NCBI RefSeq assembly: GCF_029504655.1
Contig: NZ_JAQFIL010000001.1
Location: 1,183,001-1,247,000 of the forward strand
DNA length: 64,000 bases
Direction of reading: 5' to 3'
DNA from: Catalinimonas alkaloidigena
GTDB lineage: Bacteria > Bacteroidota > Bacteroidia > Cytophagales > Cyclobacteriaceae
Below are positions 18,982-27,950 of the stretch, in pieces (the stretch's first letter is position 1; each line of letters opens with the position of its first letter). The notes below the pieces were generated by a model. The model had not been told where the DNA came from, did not search any database, and saw only the letters and a program-made list of their open reading frames with translations. The translations under genes were made by a program, and so were the position numbers.

Positions 18982-20285
18982 GCCCGTGTAAATTCCTTAA
19001 CAGCATCCCGGATTCTGTTAAAAGTTTCCACAAGTATTTCTTCGTTATTCTCCAGCAAAGTTACCCTGAAACCCTGCAAGTCAGAACAAAAAGATGATAT
19101 AGGAACTACACATACCCCTTTAGCAGCCAATAGTGAATAAACAAAACGTTTGTCCAGCGGCATATCCGGCTCAGCGTCCAGCCAGCTATTCAGTAGAGAG
19201 GCTACTGCAGGATCATCAATTTTCAAACTTTGGTGAGGTGAAAGTACCCCTTCCTTAAAGATAATGGTATTGTAAAAAGCCCCATAGGTGGGATTGAAGG
19301 TAATCTCAGGGATGTCTTGTAACATCTCTGTGATAATAGCGCTTCTTCTGCCGATTGCGTTGTTAAATTCAATACGATACTCTGGATATCTAGGACTACC
19401 CATAATTCGTGGAATAGCCATTTGAGGTAATTTGGTAGAACATACCTCTATCATTTTGGCATTTTCTAAAGTAGAGCAGTACTTGCTGAACTCAGTTGAG
19501 TTGTCCCGGTTGTAAAACTCCATCCAGCCACAGCGTGAGCCGGGCCAAGGCAGTTCTTTAGAGATTCCTTTCATAGAAATACCGGGCAGATCTTCTATAA
19601 TATCTGCTAAAGCAATGTGTTTAGCACCATTATATGTGATGTTCAGGTAAATTTCATCGGCCACCAGGAAGAGGTCAAATTCACGGGCAATCTCCACCAT
19701 TTGCTGCAAAATTTCCAGCGGATATACCACACCCGTAGGATTATCGGGATTGATCACCAGTATGCCCACAATATTAGGATTGTACTTCACCTTCATGTAC
19801 AAATCATCCATGTCGGGATACCAGTTATTGTTGGGGTCCAACTGATAGGTAATTGGATGGTGGTTGGCATGAGAAGCTTCGGCAGAGGAATGCGTAGAGT
19901 AGGAGGGAGAAGGGCCTATCACTCTGGAAGTAGGCACCAGGTATTGATAAAGTTTGGAGATACCATCGCCCAGCCCATTGAAGAAAAGAATATCATCTGC
20001 GGTAATCTGTGCACCATTTCGCTGATTATTGAGCCTGGCTAGAAATTCACGGGTCTCCAACACGCCTTTGGAGTCGCAATAGCCATAAGTGGTATTTTCC
20101 TTAAGAAGCTCAGCGATGATCTCTTTGATCCATTCAGGAACCTGATAATTCTTTTGGATAGGATCTCCTATATTTTCCCAGAAAATGGGCTTGCCTAGCT
20201 TTTGTAATTGCTGTGCTTTTCTAACAATTCCACGGATTTCGTAACTCAATTCCTTTGCGCCTTCGCTCAATAACCTTTGTCTCAT
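18978..20285 (-). CDS. PLP-dependent aminotransferase (class I/II, AlaA-like)
   Basis: 435-residue fold-type I aminotransferase. Visible blocks: NIGDPIQKNYQVPEWI at the N-terminus; the cofactor region FFNGLGDGISKLYQYL; GILVINPDNPTGVVYP, with the substrate-carboxylate Asn; FDLFLVADEIYLNITY, with the PLP-pyridine Asp and Tyr; and GISKELPWPGSRCGW, where the Lys forms the Schiff base. This variant is shared by alanine/glutamate transaminases of Bacteroidota, which interconvert pyruvate and alanine. The substrate is inferred only. It is in the cytoplasm and likely monocistronic. Confidence 0.87.
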   Translation of the reverse strand: MRQRLLSEGAKELSYEIRGIVRKAQQLQKLGKPIFWENIGDPIQKNYQVPEWIKEIIAELLKENTTYGYCDSKGVLETREFLARLNNQRNGAQITADDILFFNGLGDGISKLYQYLVPTSRVIGPSPSYSTHSSAEASHANHHPITYQLDPNNNWYPDMDDLYMKVKYNPNIVGILVINPDNPTGVVYPLEILQQMVEIAREFDLFLVADEIYLNITYNGAKHIALADIIEDLPGISMKGISKELPWPGSRCGWMEFYNRDNSTEFSKYCSTLENAKMIEVCSTKLPQMAIPRIMGSPRYPEYRIEFNNAIGRRSAIITEMLQDIPEITFNPTYGAFYNTIIFKEGVLSPHQSLKIDDPAVASLLNSWLDAEPDMPLDKRFVYSLLAAKGVCVVPISSFCSDLQGFRVTLLENNEEILVETFNRIRDAVKEFTRA

Positions 20286-20606
20286 GATCTGCTTCTAATC
20301 CCTTACTTTTTGTGATTTTGATGAATTGCCTATAAAATTGAGAAAATAATCCGACTTTCTAACAGATTAGCTAATAAAATGGCCCTTTTTTGCTACTGAA
20401 TGGATGTAATGTTCTGTGGTATGCCTCACCTCCTTATGTGTCACCTACTATTTCATTGCCCCAATGGATTGCCCCTACGGCCCTTAGGTTGGCAGAGAAG
20501 ACACTGAAAATGATAATGAAAAAATGCAGTTTCCTGTGGCAGCTGCTTACAGGAAAGATTGAGGGAGGTGAATGGCATATTCAGGTGAGTATATTTGTAT
20601 ACCAAA
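20286..20606. other. intergenic region without a recognisable gene
   Basis: 321 bp between two same-strand genes. It holds a small palindrome (CATTGCCCCAATG near 20450) and an open frame on the + strand that I do not believe is coding. The promoter of the aminotransferase must lie near 20290-20360. Confidence 0.4.
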
Positions 20607-21497
20607 TTACATACTATAAAAATCTACACTCATGGAGCGAACAAGGATAGCGCTTAAGAAAGCCAGCCGGATAAGGTCCATGCGCTCTTCTTCTTTTACG
20701 GTCTTGCTGAACAAGAGGTAAGGAGTTATGCGGTCTTTTTTATTGAGGATAATATAGTTGGGATTACTTTGAAAGATTGCTATCGGCTCTGCTTCCAGCA
20801 TGATAAGTGATGCAAAATGGCTACCACTGCTCAGTATGGTGTATAAGTTTCCGCGAAGCACCGCGATCAGCTGAAAATTATAGTGCATCTGGCCTGCTTC
20901 ATATTTTTTTAACTTATCTCTCACCTGGCTTTGTTCCTCACCGATACGTGCCAGCCAGGACATACTGGCAGTATCATCCTCGAGATTGGTGATCAGGGTA
21001 AAACCACCCAGAGAATCGCCTTGACTAAGAATGAGTCCATATGCACCACGACTCCAGTCTACATACACTCCCTTCTGTGTCTCCACGCTGCTGCTGCCAT
21101 CGTCATTTTCTACACGTTCCCTATTTTTCATATACGCTCCGTGAAAGAAAAGAGGAACCTGCCAGGTATAGGCTGGGTCAGCAAACTTAATCTCGTTTTC
21201 CGATACCCATAATGCATCCTCTGTTGAACTGGTACTAAAGCCTGTCAATAAGGTGAAAGTCCCCTCTCTCAGGTTTGCCCAGAATTTTCTCGGAACATAG
21301 CTCACAGCTTCAGGCGCCCTGTTGATGAGAGAGATTTCGCTCACTATGGTATGGTTTACCTGGTATCTAGGCTTGAGCGACTTAAGCTTAGAAATGGAAA
21401 TGGAATCAAATTCGGCAAGTATGTGCTGAGCTGAAATGTTTACAGCGGAGAGAAGCATGACAGCATACAGAACGAACATAAGTTTTCTGATGGACAT
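20607..21497 (-). CDS. exported protein of unknown function
   Basis: 296 residues. It starts with a signal peptide (MSIRKLMFVLYAVMLLSAVN, cleavage near ISAQ). The mature part is mixed alpha/beta with no motif I recognise; it contains a run RVENDDGSSSVETQKGVYVD that looks like a surface loop. The C-terminal quarter (EEERMDLIRLAFLSAILVRS) is helical and hydrophobic. No neighbours suggest a role: the gene stands between a long gap on each side. Confidence 0.65.
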   Translation of the reverse strand: MSIRKLMFVLYAVMLLSAVNISAQHILAEFDSISISKLKSLKPRYQVNHTIVSEISLINRAPEAVSYVPRKFWANLREGTFTLLTGFSTSSTEDALWVSENEIKFADPAYTWQVPLFFHGAYMKNRERVENDDGSSSVETQKGVYVDWSRGAYGLILSQGDSLGGFTLITNLEDDTASMSWLARIGEEQSQVRDKLKKYEAGQMHYNFQLIAVLRGNLYTILSSGSHFASLIMLEAEPIAIFQSNPNYIILNKKDRITPYLLFSKTVKEEERMDLIRLAFLSAILVRSMSVDFYSM

Positions 21498-21631
21498 GGC
21501 TTGGGTGGGGTGAGGGGAAATTCACTCCCTTTGTGTGTATAATAAAGCTAATCAAATACTGAATACGTTGTATCATACAGGACCAGATTTAATTCAAGAG
21601 TAATCCCTTACTTCAGTATTGCCCCTGGTAA

Positions 21632-21754
21632 TTGCTGCGCAATGCGCAGATAGACATATTGGATAAGTGGATGCGCGACTTTATGAAAGTAGCCAGTGTG
21701 GCCCTGGACGAATCTCCTCAGCAATCAGAAGCCCCGAACAAAGTAGTGCTATGA
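21632..21754 (+). pseudogene. relic C-terminus of the helical protein family seen at 29.7 and 63.3 kb
   Basis: A 40-codon open stretch after a TAA, ending in TGA. It encodes NAQIDILDKWMRDFMKVASV followed by ALDESPQQSEAPNKVVL. This lines up with the C-terminus of the protein at 63299 (NVMKELNAWMKEFRTIARLA, then LKDSPQLLEALG) and that at 29732 (NVLQQWVYQFNSIAQIALHD). The rest of the gene is missing, and I see no upstream remnant in other frames. It is probably a decayed paralogue; the alternative is a chance short ORF, but the shared W, A, AL and DSPQ/ESPQ positions argue against that. Confidence 0.55.
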
Positions 21755-22101
21755 TGAATTGTACTTTCCCTGATACAATTCAAACGACTTCACAAGTCTT
21801 ATCAGGTTCCCTACTGGATGAAAGACCCTTCCTTTTCTGTCATCCTGGAGGGATCTTTTGTGTTAAGAGTATAATAAAAAAACTAAGTCTAATTGTATTT
21901 GCTAGCAAGTCCCAACCCCAAATCATTTTACTCATCCTGCTATCGGCTCAAGTTCGAATAAATTTCCTTTTGAAGGACTACCTATTATTTTCAGTCAGGA
22001 TGGTTTTGATTCTATACTTGGTGGCTAAAGACTAGCAGCCTTTCTTTTTTGCTTTCATCCTGCTAGATTACCGAAAATTGTAAACAGAGATTTTTTTCCC
22101 T
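21755..22101. other. intergenic region after the relic
   Basis: 347 bp with no credible gene. It includes TGTCATCCTGGAGGGATCTTTT at about 21839, a phrase that looks like dispersed intergenic boilerplate. An open frame continuing through here in another phase has no protein-like character. The M42 peptidase promoter must lie at its right end. Confidence 0.35.
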
Positions 22102-23157
22102 ATGAGTATTAACGTATCCTTATTAAAAGACATATGTGAGATAGCCGGCGCACCCGGCTTTGAGTCCCGTATTCGGAATCTAGTCATCAAAGAAGTAGAA
22201 CCACTGGTGGATAGCCTGGAAGTGGACAATATGGGCAGCGTAGTGACTGTCAAGAAAGCCAAAAATAATCCTGACGGCAAAAAGGTAATGATCGCCGCCC
22301 ATATGGATGAGATCGGCTTTATCGTCACCCACATTGATGATAAAGGTTTCCTGCGCTTTCATACTTTGGGTGGATTTGATCCCAAAACACTGACCGCGCA
22401 GCGGGTAGTGGTGCATGGCAAGAAGGATCTCATCGGCGTAATGGGCAGTAAGCCTATTCACGTGATGAGTCCTGAAGAAAGAAACAAAAACCCCAAGCTT
22501 AGCGACTATTTCATTGATCTGGGCATGAATGCTGACGAGGTAAAAGAGATCGTGAAGGTTGGGGATCCCATTACCCGTGAAAGAGAACTGGTAGAGATGG
22601 GAGAGTGCGTCAACTGCAAGTCTATAGATAACCGCGTGTCGGTCTTTATCCTGATAGAAACGCTGCGACAGTTACAGGAAGTGCCCTATGATGTCTATGG
22701 CGTATTTACCGTACAGGAAGAAGTGGGGCTGAGAGGTGCCAATGTGGCTGCGCATAATATCAATCCAGATTTCGGCATCGGACTGGATACAACTATCGCT
22801 TTTGACCTGCCCGGAGCGCAGGCACATGAGAAGATTACCAATCTCGGTGAGGGTGCGGCCATCAAAGTCATGGATGCCTCAGCCATTGCCGACTACCGCA
22901 TGGTAGAATTCCTGAAAGAGACTGCCGAGAAGAACAATATCAAATGGCAGCCTGAGATTTTGACTGCCGGAGGTACCGATACTGCGGGCATACAGCGTAT
23001 GGGTAAGCAGGGAGCCATCGCGGGAGCCATATCCATACCTACACGTCATCTTCACCAGGTGATTGAGATGGCCAACAAAAAAGACATAGATGCCTGCATC
23101 CAACTGCTGAAAGCTTCACTGGAAAGTCTGGATAAGTTTGATTGGAAACATCGGTAA
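22102..23157 (+). CDS. M42-family metallopeptidase (glutamyl aminopeptidase/endoglucanase type)
   Basis: 351-residue cytoplasmic M42 aminopeptidase, the family's normal size. The di-metal site is visible: AAHMDEIGFIVTHID (metal His and Asp), NRVSVFILIETL after CKSIDNR (bridging Asp), VQEEVGLRGAN (catalytic Glu pair), GLDTTIAFDLP (Asp) and the late His in IPTRHLHQVIE. These enzymes form dodecameric tetrahedral (TET) particles that trim peptides released by other proteases. The gene stands alone. A strong inverted repeat just after its stop separates it from the convergent PAP2 gene. Confidence 0.92.
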   Translation: MSINVSLLKDICEIAGAPGFESRIRNLVIKEVEPLVDSLEVDNMGSVVTVKKAKNNPDGKKVMIAAHMDEIGFIVTHIDDKGFLRFHTLGGFDPKTLTAQRVVVHGKKDLIGVMGSKPIHVMSPEERNKNPKLSDYFIDLGMNADEVKEIVKVGDPITRERELVEMGECVNCKSIDNRVSVFILIETLRQLQEVPYDVYGVFTVQEEVGLRGANVAAHNINPDFGIGLDTTIAFDLPGAQAHEKITNLGEGAAIKVMDASAIADYRMVEFLKETAEKNNIKWQPEILTAGGTDTAGIQRMGKQGAIAGAISIPTRHLHQVIEMANKKDIDACIQLLKASLESLDKFDWKHR

Positions 23158-23161
23158 TGGT

Positions 23162-23230
23162 AGTATGATAGTTCTAAGTGTTATGGCTTTCTCTATTTAT
23201 AACAAATATAACACTTAGAACTATTGTACT
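23162..23230. repeat. long inverted repeat (hairpin), related to one at 34.1 kb
   Basis: ATAGTTCTAAGTGTTAT (23168-23184) is the perfect 17-bp reverse complement of 23208-23224. Pairing continues outward for six more base pairs (two of them G-T), giving 23-nt arms around a 23-nt loop. It lies between two convergent genes, so it could stop transcription from both sides, but there is no T tract. Similar arms at 34103 and 34246 point to a repeat family. Confidence 0.8.
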
Positions 23231-23231
23231 C

Positions 23232-24068
23232 TCAAAAAACAAACACCAGCTTAAACATCTGACTGGCTTGTGGGTCAAGGTGGAAGCCCTTGGTATTTGT
23301 TTCCAAATTTTTTCCTTTGGTCGTTTCATGTAGGCGGGGAATAAAATAGCCGAGTGCAGCTCCTATCACATATCCGGTGAGGATATCAGTGATATAATGC
23401 TTACCGGCGGCATATCTGAAGTAGCCAGTAGCAGCGGGCCAGGCAATCGCCCCTGCCCAGATCACTTTACGTGTGGTAGGATTATCTATGTACTGTGAGA
23501 GTACCTGCGCAGAAAAAAAAGAAAGCGCAGCGGTATAGGAAGTATGTCCGGAGAAGAAGGAGAGATTATTGTCTTCCTGTATTCTCTCCTCAAAAGGAAC
23601 GTCAGCATTATGCGTAAACGGTCGTGGACGACTGACCAATACTTTACTAAGCCCCGTAAACGTCTCATTGAGAAGTATTGTTTCCAGCAGCATTACACTG
23701 ATAATCCCAAATTCCTGACGGGCATCCTTAATGAGCAAAGGAGCTAGAGGAAATAAATATGATACGTTTAAAAATACATCACTGGCAATACGTGCGTCCT
23801 GGTTATAGTTTTCTGTTGCGGGTAAATCAAAACCTAAAAGGTGATCACGATTTAGTTCAATGATCTGCATTGAATCAAGTGGGCTCTGATTGACTCTAAG
23901 TACCAGGCTGCTAACTGTGCCAAGTGTTCCGGTAGTGAGCAGTGGTATTTCTTTATCAGGTGATAATCGGTAGGCTTTTTCCTGTGCTTGTGACGGTGAT
24001 TTTGGTAAGAAAACTACCAACAAAAGGTAGAGACTGAATAATAAAGTGTTTTGTTTAAAAAATTTCAT
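23232..24068 (-). CDS. PAP2-superfamily phosphatase
   Basis: 278-residue lipid-phosphatase-like protein with a signal peptide or anchor (MKFFKQNTLLFSLYLLLVVF). The three PAP2 motifs are present: KVLVSRPRPF (KxxxxxxRP), FFSGHTSYTAA (PSGH, here FSGH) and AAGKHYITDILTGY (the SRxxxxxHxxxD motif, with its first Ser-Arg pair changed). It probably removes phosphate from phosphatidate, undecaprenyl diphosphate or similar at the membrane. The changed third motif means the activity should not be assumed. Convergent with the M42 gene across the inverted repeat. Confidence 0.83.
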   Translation of the reverse strand: MKFFKQNTLLFSLYLLLVVFLPKSPSQAQEKAYRLSPDKEIPLLTTGTLGTVSSLVLRVNQSPLDSMQIIELNRDHLLGFDLPATENYNQDARIASDVFLNVSYLFPLAPLLIKDARQEFGIISVMLLETILLNETFTGLSKVLVSRPRPFTHNADVPFEERIQEDNNLSFFSGHTSYTAALSFFSAQVLSQYIDNPTTRKVIWAGAIAWPAATGYFRYAAGKHYITDILTGYVIGAALGYFIPRLHETTKGKNLETNTKGFHLDPQASQMFKLVFVF

Positions 24069-24163
24069 GAACTTTTGGGAACGGTCTTGTAATTTTGGAA
24101 AAAAATGATATAATCATAAGTACTATATTTACCTAACTGTTTACCTAAACTATTAAATATTTC

Positions 24164-24340
24164 ATGCTCAAGAGATTTATGGTGCTGATTGTATTATGTA
24201 TTGTTTTGTTCGTGTTATCAAATACTGTTGCTCACGCCAGCCCACCAGCTACAGTTTCATCCTCGTACTTTGTGAATAATCATCAGATACCCATCCACTT
24301 GGATACAAGTTTCACAAATAAATTGCCGGACTCTAATTAA
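24164..24340 (+). CDS. possible small exported peptide (58 aa)
   Basis: ATG at 24164 to TAA at 24340. It encodes a convincing signal peptide (MLKRFMVLIVLCIVLFVLSN, then TVAHAS with an A-x-A cleavage site). A short mature part of about 33 residues (PPATVSSSYFVNNHQIPIHL, then DTSFTNKLPDSN) follows. I recognise no family. It sits alone in the gap between the divergent PAP2 and ABC-transporter genes, about 215 bp before the MacB-like operon. A short signal peptide arising by chance in AT-rich DNA cannot be excluded. Confidence 0.45.
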   Translation: MLKRFMVLIVLCIVLFVLSNTVAHASPPATVSSSYFVNNHQIPIHLDTSFTNKLPDSN

Positions 24341-24555
24341 TTTATAAGTATTTGCCCTCAGGCTGAAGAAGGTTATTTTTCAGGAGCTTAATATATTATT
24401 TTCAATACTTGGCAGAAAATAACGTTAAAAAGATAGATAAATCTTTTATTTTTCATAAGTTAGATAACTAAAAGCTTAGTTAAGCAGCAGTTGACTCTGC
24501 TGACTCTTAGCATGCGTTTTTTTACTCTAACCTGAACTACCATAGCCTCAACTAC

Positions 24556-25275
24556 ATGAAGCCTATTATTGAAACTAATGCTATTGCCAAGTTTTACCAC
24601 ATGGGGGAAGAGGAGATTCATGCCCTGGAATCCATTTCTATCAAAGTAGATCGTGGAGAGTACGTAGCTTTTATGGGGCCTTCCGGCTCAGGAAAGTCTA
24701 CGCTAATGAATATTATCGGTTGTCTGGATACACCTACTTCTGGCACTTATTTTTTAAATGATCAAAATGTCAGTCACATGAGTGAAAATGAGCTGGCTAC
24801 GGTGCGTAACAAAGAAATTGGCTTTGTTTTTCAGACTTTCAACTTGCTACCTCGCTCATCTTCACTGGATAATGTTGCCCTACCTTTAATATATGCTGGT
24901 ATCAATAAGTCAGAAAGGCAAGATAGAGCGTTGCAGGCGCTGGAAAGCGTGGGACTGGGAAGTAGAGCTTATCACAAACCTAACGAACTTTCCGGTGGAC
25001 AGCGGCAGAGAGTCGCTATTGCCAGAGCATTGGTAAACAACCCCAGTATCATACTGGCAGATGAGCCCACCGGTAATCTGGATACCAAAACTTCATATGA
25101 TGTGATGGATCTTTTTCAGGACCTGCACGATCAGGGAAATACCATCATTATGGTTACGCATGAAGATGATATAGCGCATTATTCACATCGCATCATCAGG
25201 CTTAAAGATGGCCTAATAGAAAAAGATGAAGTCAACACCGAGATCAGAAGAAGTAGCATAGAAAAATCTGTGTAA
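24556..25275 (+). CDS. ABC transporter ATP-binding protein, MacB/LolD type
   Basis: 239-residue nucleotide-binding subunit. Walker [10 protein letters not shown] at about 44-52, Q-loop [12 protein letters not shown], signature [15 protein letters not shown], Walker [13 protein letters not shown] and H-loop TH near 205. The NLLPR and ADEPTGNLD forms are typical of the MacB/LolD branch. It is the first gene of a four-gene set (ATPase, adaptor, permease, outer-membrane channel). It powers export from the periplasm across the outer membrane through a mechanotransmission cycle. Substrate could be a macrolide-like compound, peptide, siderophore or lipoprotein; the sequence does not say. Confidence 0.92.
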   Translation: MKPIIETNAIAKFYHMGEEEIHALESISIKVDRGEYVAFMGPSGSGKSTLMNIIGCLDTPTSGTYFLNDQNVSHMSENELATVRNKEIGFVFQTFNLLPRSSSLDNVALPLIYAGINKSERQDRALQALESVGLGSRAYHKPNELSGGQRQRVAIARALVNNPSIILADEPTGNLDTKTSYDVMDLFQDLHDQGNTIIMVTHEDDIAHYSHRIIRLKDGLIEKDEVNTEIRRSSIEKSV

Positions 25276-25318
25276 ATATATATTCATATTCGTCAGCACT
25301 TTCAATACAAAACCTATC

Positions 25319-26602
25319 ATGTTAAAAAAAATTCTTATTCCATTGATTATACTGATCGTGGCGGTCAGTGCTTACTACTACTTTGATGATCAAGGTAATG
25401 AAGAGACAGGTGATATTCTTACTGAGGTAAAACGTACAAGCCTGAAAATAGATGTTACTGTTTCCGGAGAGCTACAGGCAAGAAATTCTGTAGAAATCAG
25501 AGGCCCTATGGGTATGCAGAGAGCGCGAATCTACCAGGCTAATATCGAAGATATTGTTCCTGAAGGTACAGTGGTGGAAAAAGGTGATTATGTAGCAAGA
25601 CTCGATAATTCTGAATTAAGCGAACGTATTAGCAGCGAAGAGCTGGATATGCAGGAAAGCCAGAATGCTTTCGAGCAAACACAAATAGATACTGCCATTA
25701 CACTGCGTGAGCAGAGGGAGAAGATGATTACGCTGGGTTATGAAATGGAACAGAAAAAACTCACGCTGGAGCAATCTCAGTACGAACCCCCGGCAACAAT
25801 CAAACAGGCAGAACTGGAACTGGAAAAAGCCAAGCGTGCGATGGAGCAGGCGAAACAAGAATATAATTTGCTGCTGAGAAAGAGTAAAACTCAGATGGCG
25901 CAAGCTAGTGCTGATTTGCAGGATGATCGAATGGATGTAAACAGGCTGAAAGAGCTAAATACTGAGTTTGTAATTCGCGCCCCTGAAAACGGAATGGTAA
26001 TCTATGAAAGAGAGCGGGATGGTCGTAAGAAAGGCAAAGGTTCACAGGTTCGTGCCTGGGATCCGGTGGTAGCAACGCTTCCTGATCTTTCGTCTATGAT
26101 TTCCAGGACCTATGTAAACGAAGTAGACATCAGCAGGATCAATGTTGGCCAGCAGGTAGAAATAGGCCTGGACGCTTTTCCTGAAAAAAGACTTACTGGA
26201 GAGGTAACAGATGTAGCCAATGTGGGGGAGCAAAGACCAAATTCAGATGCTAAAGTGTTTGAGGTTTCTATACGAGTAAACGAAAGTGATACTACCCTTC
26301 GCCCTGCCATGACAACCAGTAATATGATCATTACAAATTTCATGGAAAATGTGCTGGTCGTGCCCCTGGAGGCAATTCAGAGTCAGGGAGACACGCTGGT
26401 GTATGTATTTAAGAGAAGTGGCCTTACCACAGTAAAACAGCAAGTAGCACTTGGCCCGAAAGGTAATGATGTGGCAGTAGTAAGCCGTGGCTTAGAAGAA
26501 GAAGATGTCATTTATCTGTCTATTCCGGATAATCCAGATGACAAAAGAATTGCTTACCTGGATGAAGAACCACAACCATTAACTGAGGTAGGAAATGAAT
26601 GA
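25319..26602 (+). CDS. periplasmic adaptor (HlyD/MacA-type membrane fusion protein)
   Basis: 427 residues. One N-terminal transmembrane anchor (about 5-24, ILIPLIILIVAVSAYYYF), a barrel-sandwich half (about 40-95), a long helical hairpin rich in Glu/Gln/Lys (about 95-210, coiled coil), then the second barrel half and beta-barrel domain (about 215-330) and a membrane-proximal part. This is the adaptor that joins the inner-membrane permease to the TolC channel. It starts 43 bp after the ATPase gene, and its last 8 bp overlap the permease gene. Confidence 0.9.
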   Translation: MLKKILIPLIILIVAVSAYYYFDDQGNEETGDILTEVKRTSLKIDVTVSGELQARNSVEIRGPMGMQRARIYQANIEDIVPEGTVVEKGDYVARLDNSELSERISSEELDMQESQNAFEQTQIDTAITLREQREKMITLGYEMEQKKLTLEQSQYEPPATIKQAELELEKAKRAMEQAKQEYNLLLRKSKTQMAQASADLQDDRMDVNRLKELNTEFVIRAPENGMVIYERERDGRKKGKGSQVRAWDPVVATLPDLSSMISRTYVNEVDISRINVGQQVEIGLDAFPEKRLTGEVTDVANVGEQRPNSDAKVFEVSIRVNESDTTLRPAMTTSNMIITNFMENVLVVPLEAIQSQGDTLVYVFKRSGLTTVKQQVALGPKGNDVAVVSRGLEEEDVIYLSIPDNPDDKRIAYLDEEPQPLTEVGNE

Positions 26603-27950
26603 AAAGATAGTTGGGAATTTTAGTATTGCGCTGGAAGCTATTCTGGCTAACAAGCTTCGTTCTTTCCTTACTGCTTTGGGCATTATCTTCGGTGTGGCGG
26701 CTGTAATCGCCATGCTGGGTATTGGTGCCGGAGCACAGGAAGAGATACTGGAACAGATCAAACTGGTAGGTGTAAATAATATCATAGTACAACCAGTGGT
26801 TGAGCAGACGGAAGAAGAAGTAAATGAAAGCAGTAATATTGCTAATCAGAAGCCCAAGTTCTCCCCGGGGCTTACCATGCTGGATGTGAACAGCATTCAG
26901 GAGATCATTCCTGGCATCAGCACGATTAGTCCGGAGATAATAATGGATAAACATATCATCAAAAATGGTATCCGTCGTTCGGCCAAACTGGTAGGTGTAG
27001 AGAAAAGCTATTTTGGGCTGGCTAATTTCCGCTTAGGGTATGGAGAGATGTTTTCTGCCAAGCAGATTGAAGAAGGAGAACCCGTTTGTATTATTGGTAA
27101 ATCCATTGAGGATAGGTTTTTTAGCGAAGAAGATCCTCTGAATAAAATGATCAAAGTGGGTAATCAGTGGCTGAAAGTGATCGGGGTGTTAGAACGTCGT
27201 TTGATTTCTCAGGAAAATATTAATCGCTTGGGGATCAGGGATTATAATATGGATGTTTATGTGCCTATTAGCACGATGCTCATCAGGTACAGAGATCGTT
27301 CTCTTATTACACAAACCCAGATTCAGGAAGCTAACAGCAGGAATACACAAAGCGATGATACAGAAACTACTGATGAGGAGTTTATGGAAAGTAGGAATTA
27401 CCATCAGTTGGATCGCTTGGTAATCAGAGCGGACGAAACAGAATCATTAAGCAAGATTGCCGATGTATTATCCAGGATGCTACAGCGGCGCCATTTCGGG
27501 GTTGTTGACTATGAAATTGCCATACCTGAACTTTTGATCAAACAGCAACAAAGGACCAACCAGATATTCAATTTTGTATTGGGAGCATTGGCTGGAATTT
27601 CCTTACTGGTTGGTGGAATTGGTATCATGAATATCATGCTGGCCTCGGTGATGGAGCGGATCAAAGAAATTGGCCTCAGATTGGCAGTCGGGGCGCAGAA
27701 GTCAGATATCATCCTGCAGTTCCTTTTTGAAGCCATGCTGATCAGTCTTGCCGGAGGCTTGATTGGTGTTATTTTAGGAATGCTGATCGCTATGGGTATT
27801 TCCAACATCGCTGACATACCTACCGTAATTACTCTTACTTCAATTATGCTTTCTTTCGGTGTAGCCGCAACAGTCGGCCTTATTTTTGGAATCGCACCTG
27901 CCCGAAAAGCAGCTAACCAAGATCCTATAACCTCACTTAGATATGAATAA
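26595..27950 (+). CDS. ABC transporter permease, MacB family
   Basis: 451 residues with the MacB plan. Helix 1 is at about 17-45 (LRSFLTALGIIFGVAAVIAM). A large periplasmic domain (about 50-315) follows, and then three C-terminal helices near 325-445 with FNFVLGALAGISLLVGGIGI and the FtsX-like signature RIKEIGLRLAVGAQKSDI. It ends with the family tail DPITSLRYE. There is no fused ATPase; that is the separate gene at 24556. It overlaps its neighbours by 8 bp on each side, which implies translational coupling. Confidence 0.91.
   Translation: MNEKIVGNFSIALEAILANKLRSFLTALGIIFGVAAVIAMLGIGAGAQEEILEQIKLVGVNNIIVQPVVEQTEEEVNESSNIANQKPKFSPGLTMLDVNSIQEIIPGISTISPEIIMDKHIIKNGIRRSAKLVGVEKSYFGLANFRLGYGEMFSAKQIEEGEPVCIIGKSIEDRFFSEEDPLNKMIKVGNQWLKVIGVLERRLISQENINRLGIRDYNMDVYVPISTMLIRYRDRSLITQTQIQEANSRNTQSDDTETTDEEFMESRNYHQLDRLVIRADETESLSKIADVLSRMLQRRHFGVVDYEIAIPELLIKQQQRTNQIFNFVLGALAGISLLVGGIGIMNIMLASVMERIKEIGLRLAVGAQKSDIILQFLFEAMLISLAGGLIGVILGMLIAMGISNIADIPTVITLTSIMLSFGVAATVGLIFGIAPARKAANQDPITSLRYE

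Noticed and set aside
20390..20650. 86-codon + strand frame in the gap by the aminotransferase
   Set aside because: Overlaps the 3' end of the minus-strand gene at 20607 and shows no family resemblance.
21667..22035. 122-codon + strand frame
   Set aside because: It is out of frame with the family-A relic it overlaps, rich in random-looking Cys/Pro/Ser, and runs into hydrophobic noise.
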